The translations under genes were made by a program, and so were the position numbers. 5,519 nucleotides of DNA from Candidatus Atribacteria bacterium (lineage in GTDB: Bacteria; Atribacterota; Atribacteria; Atribacterales; Caldatribacteriaceae), in NCBI GenBank assembly GCA_029982105.1, contig JARRCQ010000127.1, positions 1 to 5,519 of the forward strand, given 5' to 3'. Below the pieces are notes generated by a model. The model saw only the letters and a list, made by a program, of their open reading frames with translations, did no database searches and was not told the origin of the DNA. Shown in pieces: positions 5,408-5,519 of the stretch. The number at the start of each line of letters is the position of its first letter. Within the stretch, counting starts at the first letter, position 1.

Positions 5408-5519
5408 AGAGAACCTCATTTTTTAACTCTTCGAGGAGCTCTAAAAACTTCTCTACCACCTGAGGGTCGAAATGATGGCCAGCTTGTTCTTTTATATATT
5501 CTAAAGCTTCCTTTTGAGA
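5403..5519 (-). CDS. HD-GYP domain protein, C-terminal end (partial)
   Basis: The gene enters from the right edge on the minus strand and ends at TAA (5405-5403); only the last 38 codons are inside. They read EALEYIKEQAGHHFDP, then QVVEKFLELLEEL and a short tail. The pattern of Ala-x-x-x-Ile, Gly-x-x-Phe-Asp-Pro and Val-Val-x-x-Phe matches the final helices of HD-GYP domains, which hydrolyse cyclic di-GMP. The catalytic HD and GYP motifs and any receiver, PAS or GAF sensor domain would lie outside the window, so activity and input cannot be judged. Its stop codon lies within the 21-bp inverted repeat. A related HD-domain hydrolase without the GYP motif is the alternative. Confidence 0.7.
   Translation of the reverse strand, partial: SQKEALEYIKEQAGHHFDPQVVEKFLELLEELKNEVLY

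Overview
The window is AT-rich bacterial chromosomal DNA carrying five complete genes on the plus strand and the 3' end of a sixth on the minus strand. Genes start with a mix of ATG, GTG and TTG, have strong GGAGG-type ribosome binding sites, and favour AGA/AGG and ATA codons with Lys/Glu/Ile-rich proteins. This suggests an AT-rich, possibly thermophilic and probably anaerobic bacterium. The metal-binding protein has a cleavable signal peptide but no lipobox, which fits a two-membrane cell better than a typical Firmicute. The exact lineage cannot be fixed from this sequence.

Layout. Positions 1-178 are non-coding and hold a strong GC hairpin (107-131), a duplicated AT-rich motif with TATAAT cores (134-161) and a consensus ribosome binding site. 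Positions 179-2643 are a tight three-gene ABC importer operon, znuA-znuC-znuB (binding protein, ATPase, permease), with gaps of only 2-3 nt and all three genes using non-ATG starts. Three His and one Asp in the binding protein point to zinc. Positions 2644-3089 form a 446-nt gap without an intact gene. It holds a 143-nt duplication/insertion framed by 16-bp direct repeats that runs into the znuB stop codon, two hairpins, a basic minus-strand reading-frame remnant and a decayed copy of what looks like a widespread intergenic repeat. Positions 3090-5293 carry dut (dUTPase) and glgP (short-type alpha-glucan phosphorylase), 26 nt apart and probably cotranscribed. Positions 5294-5402 are a convergent gap with a perfect 21-bp inverted repeat. 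Positions 5403-5519 (minus) are the last 38 codons of a probable HD-GYP domain protein.

Functionally the window combines metal import, nucleotide-pool sanitation, glycogen breakdown and probably cyclic-di-GMP turnover. All gene families are known, and I see no new multi-gene system. The least explained parts are the repeat-rich gap at 2631-3000 and the long perfect hairpin at 5350-5407.
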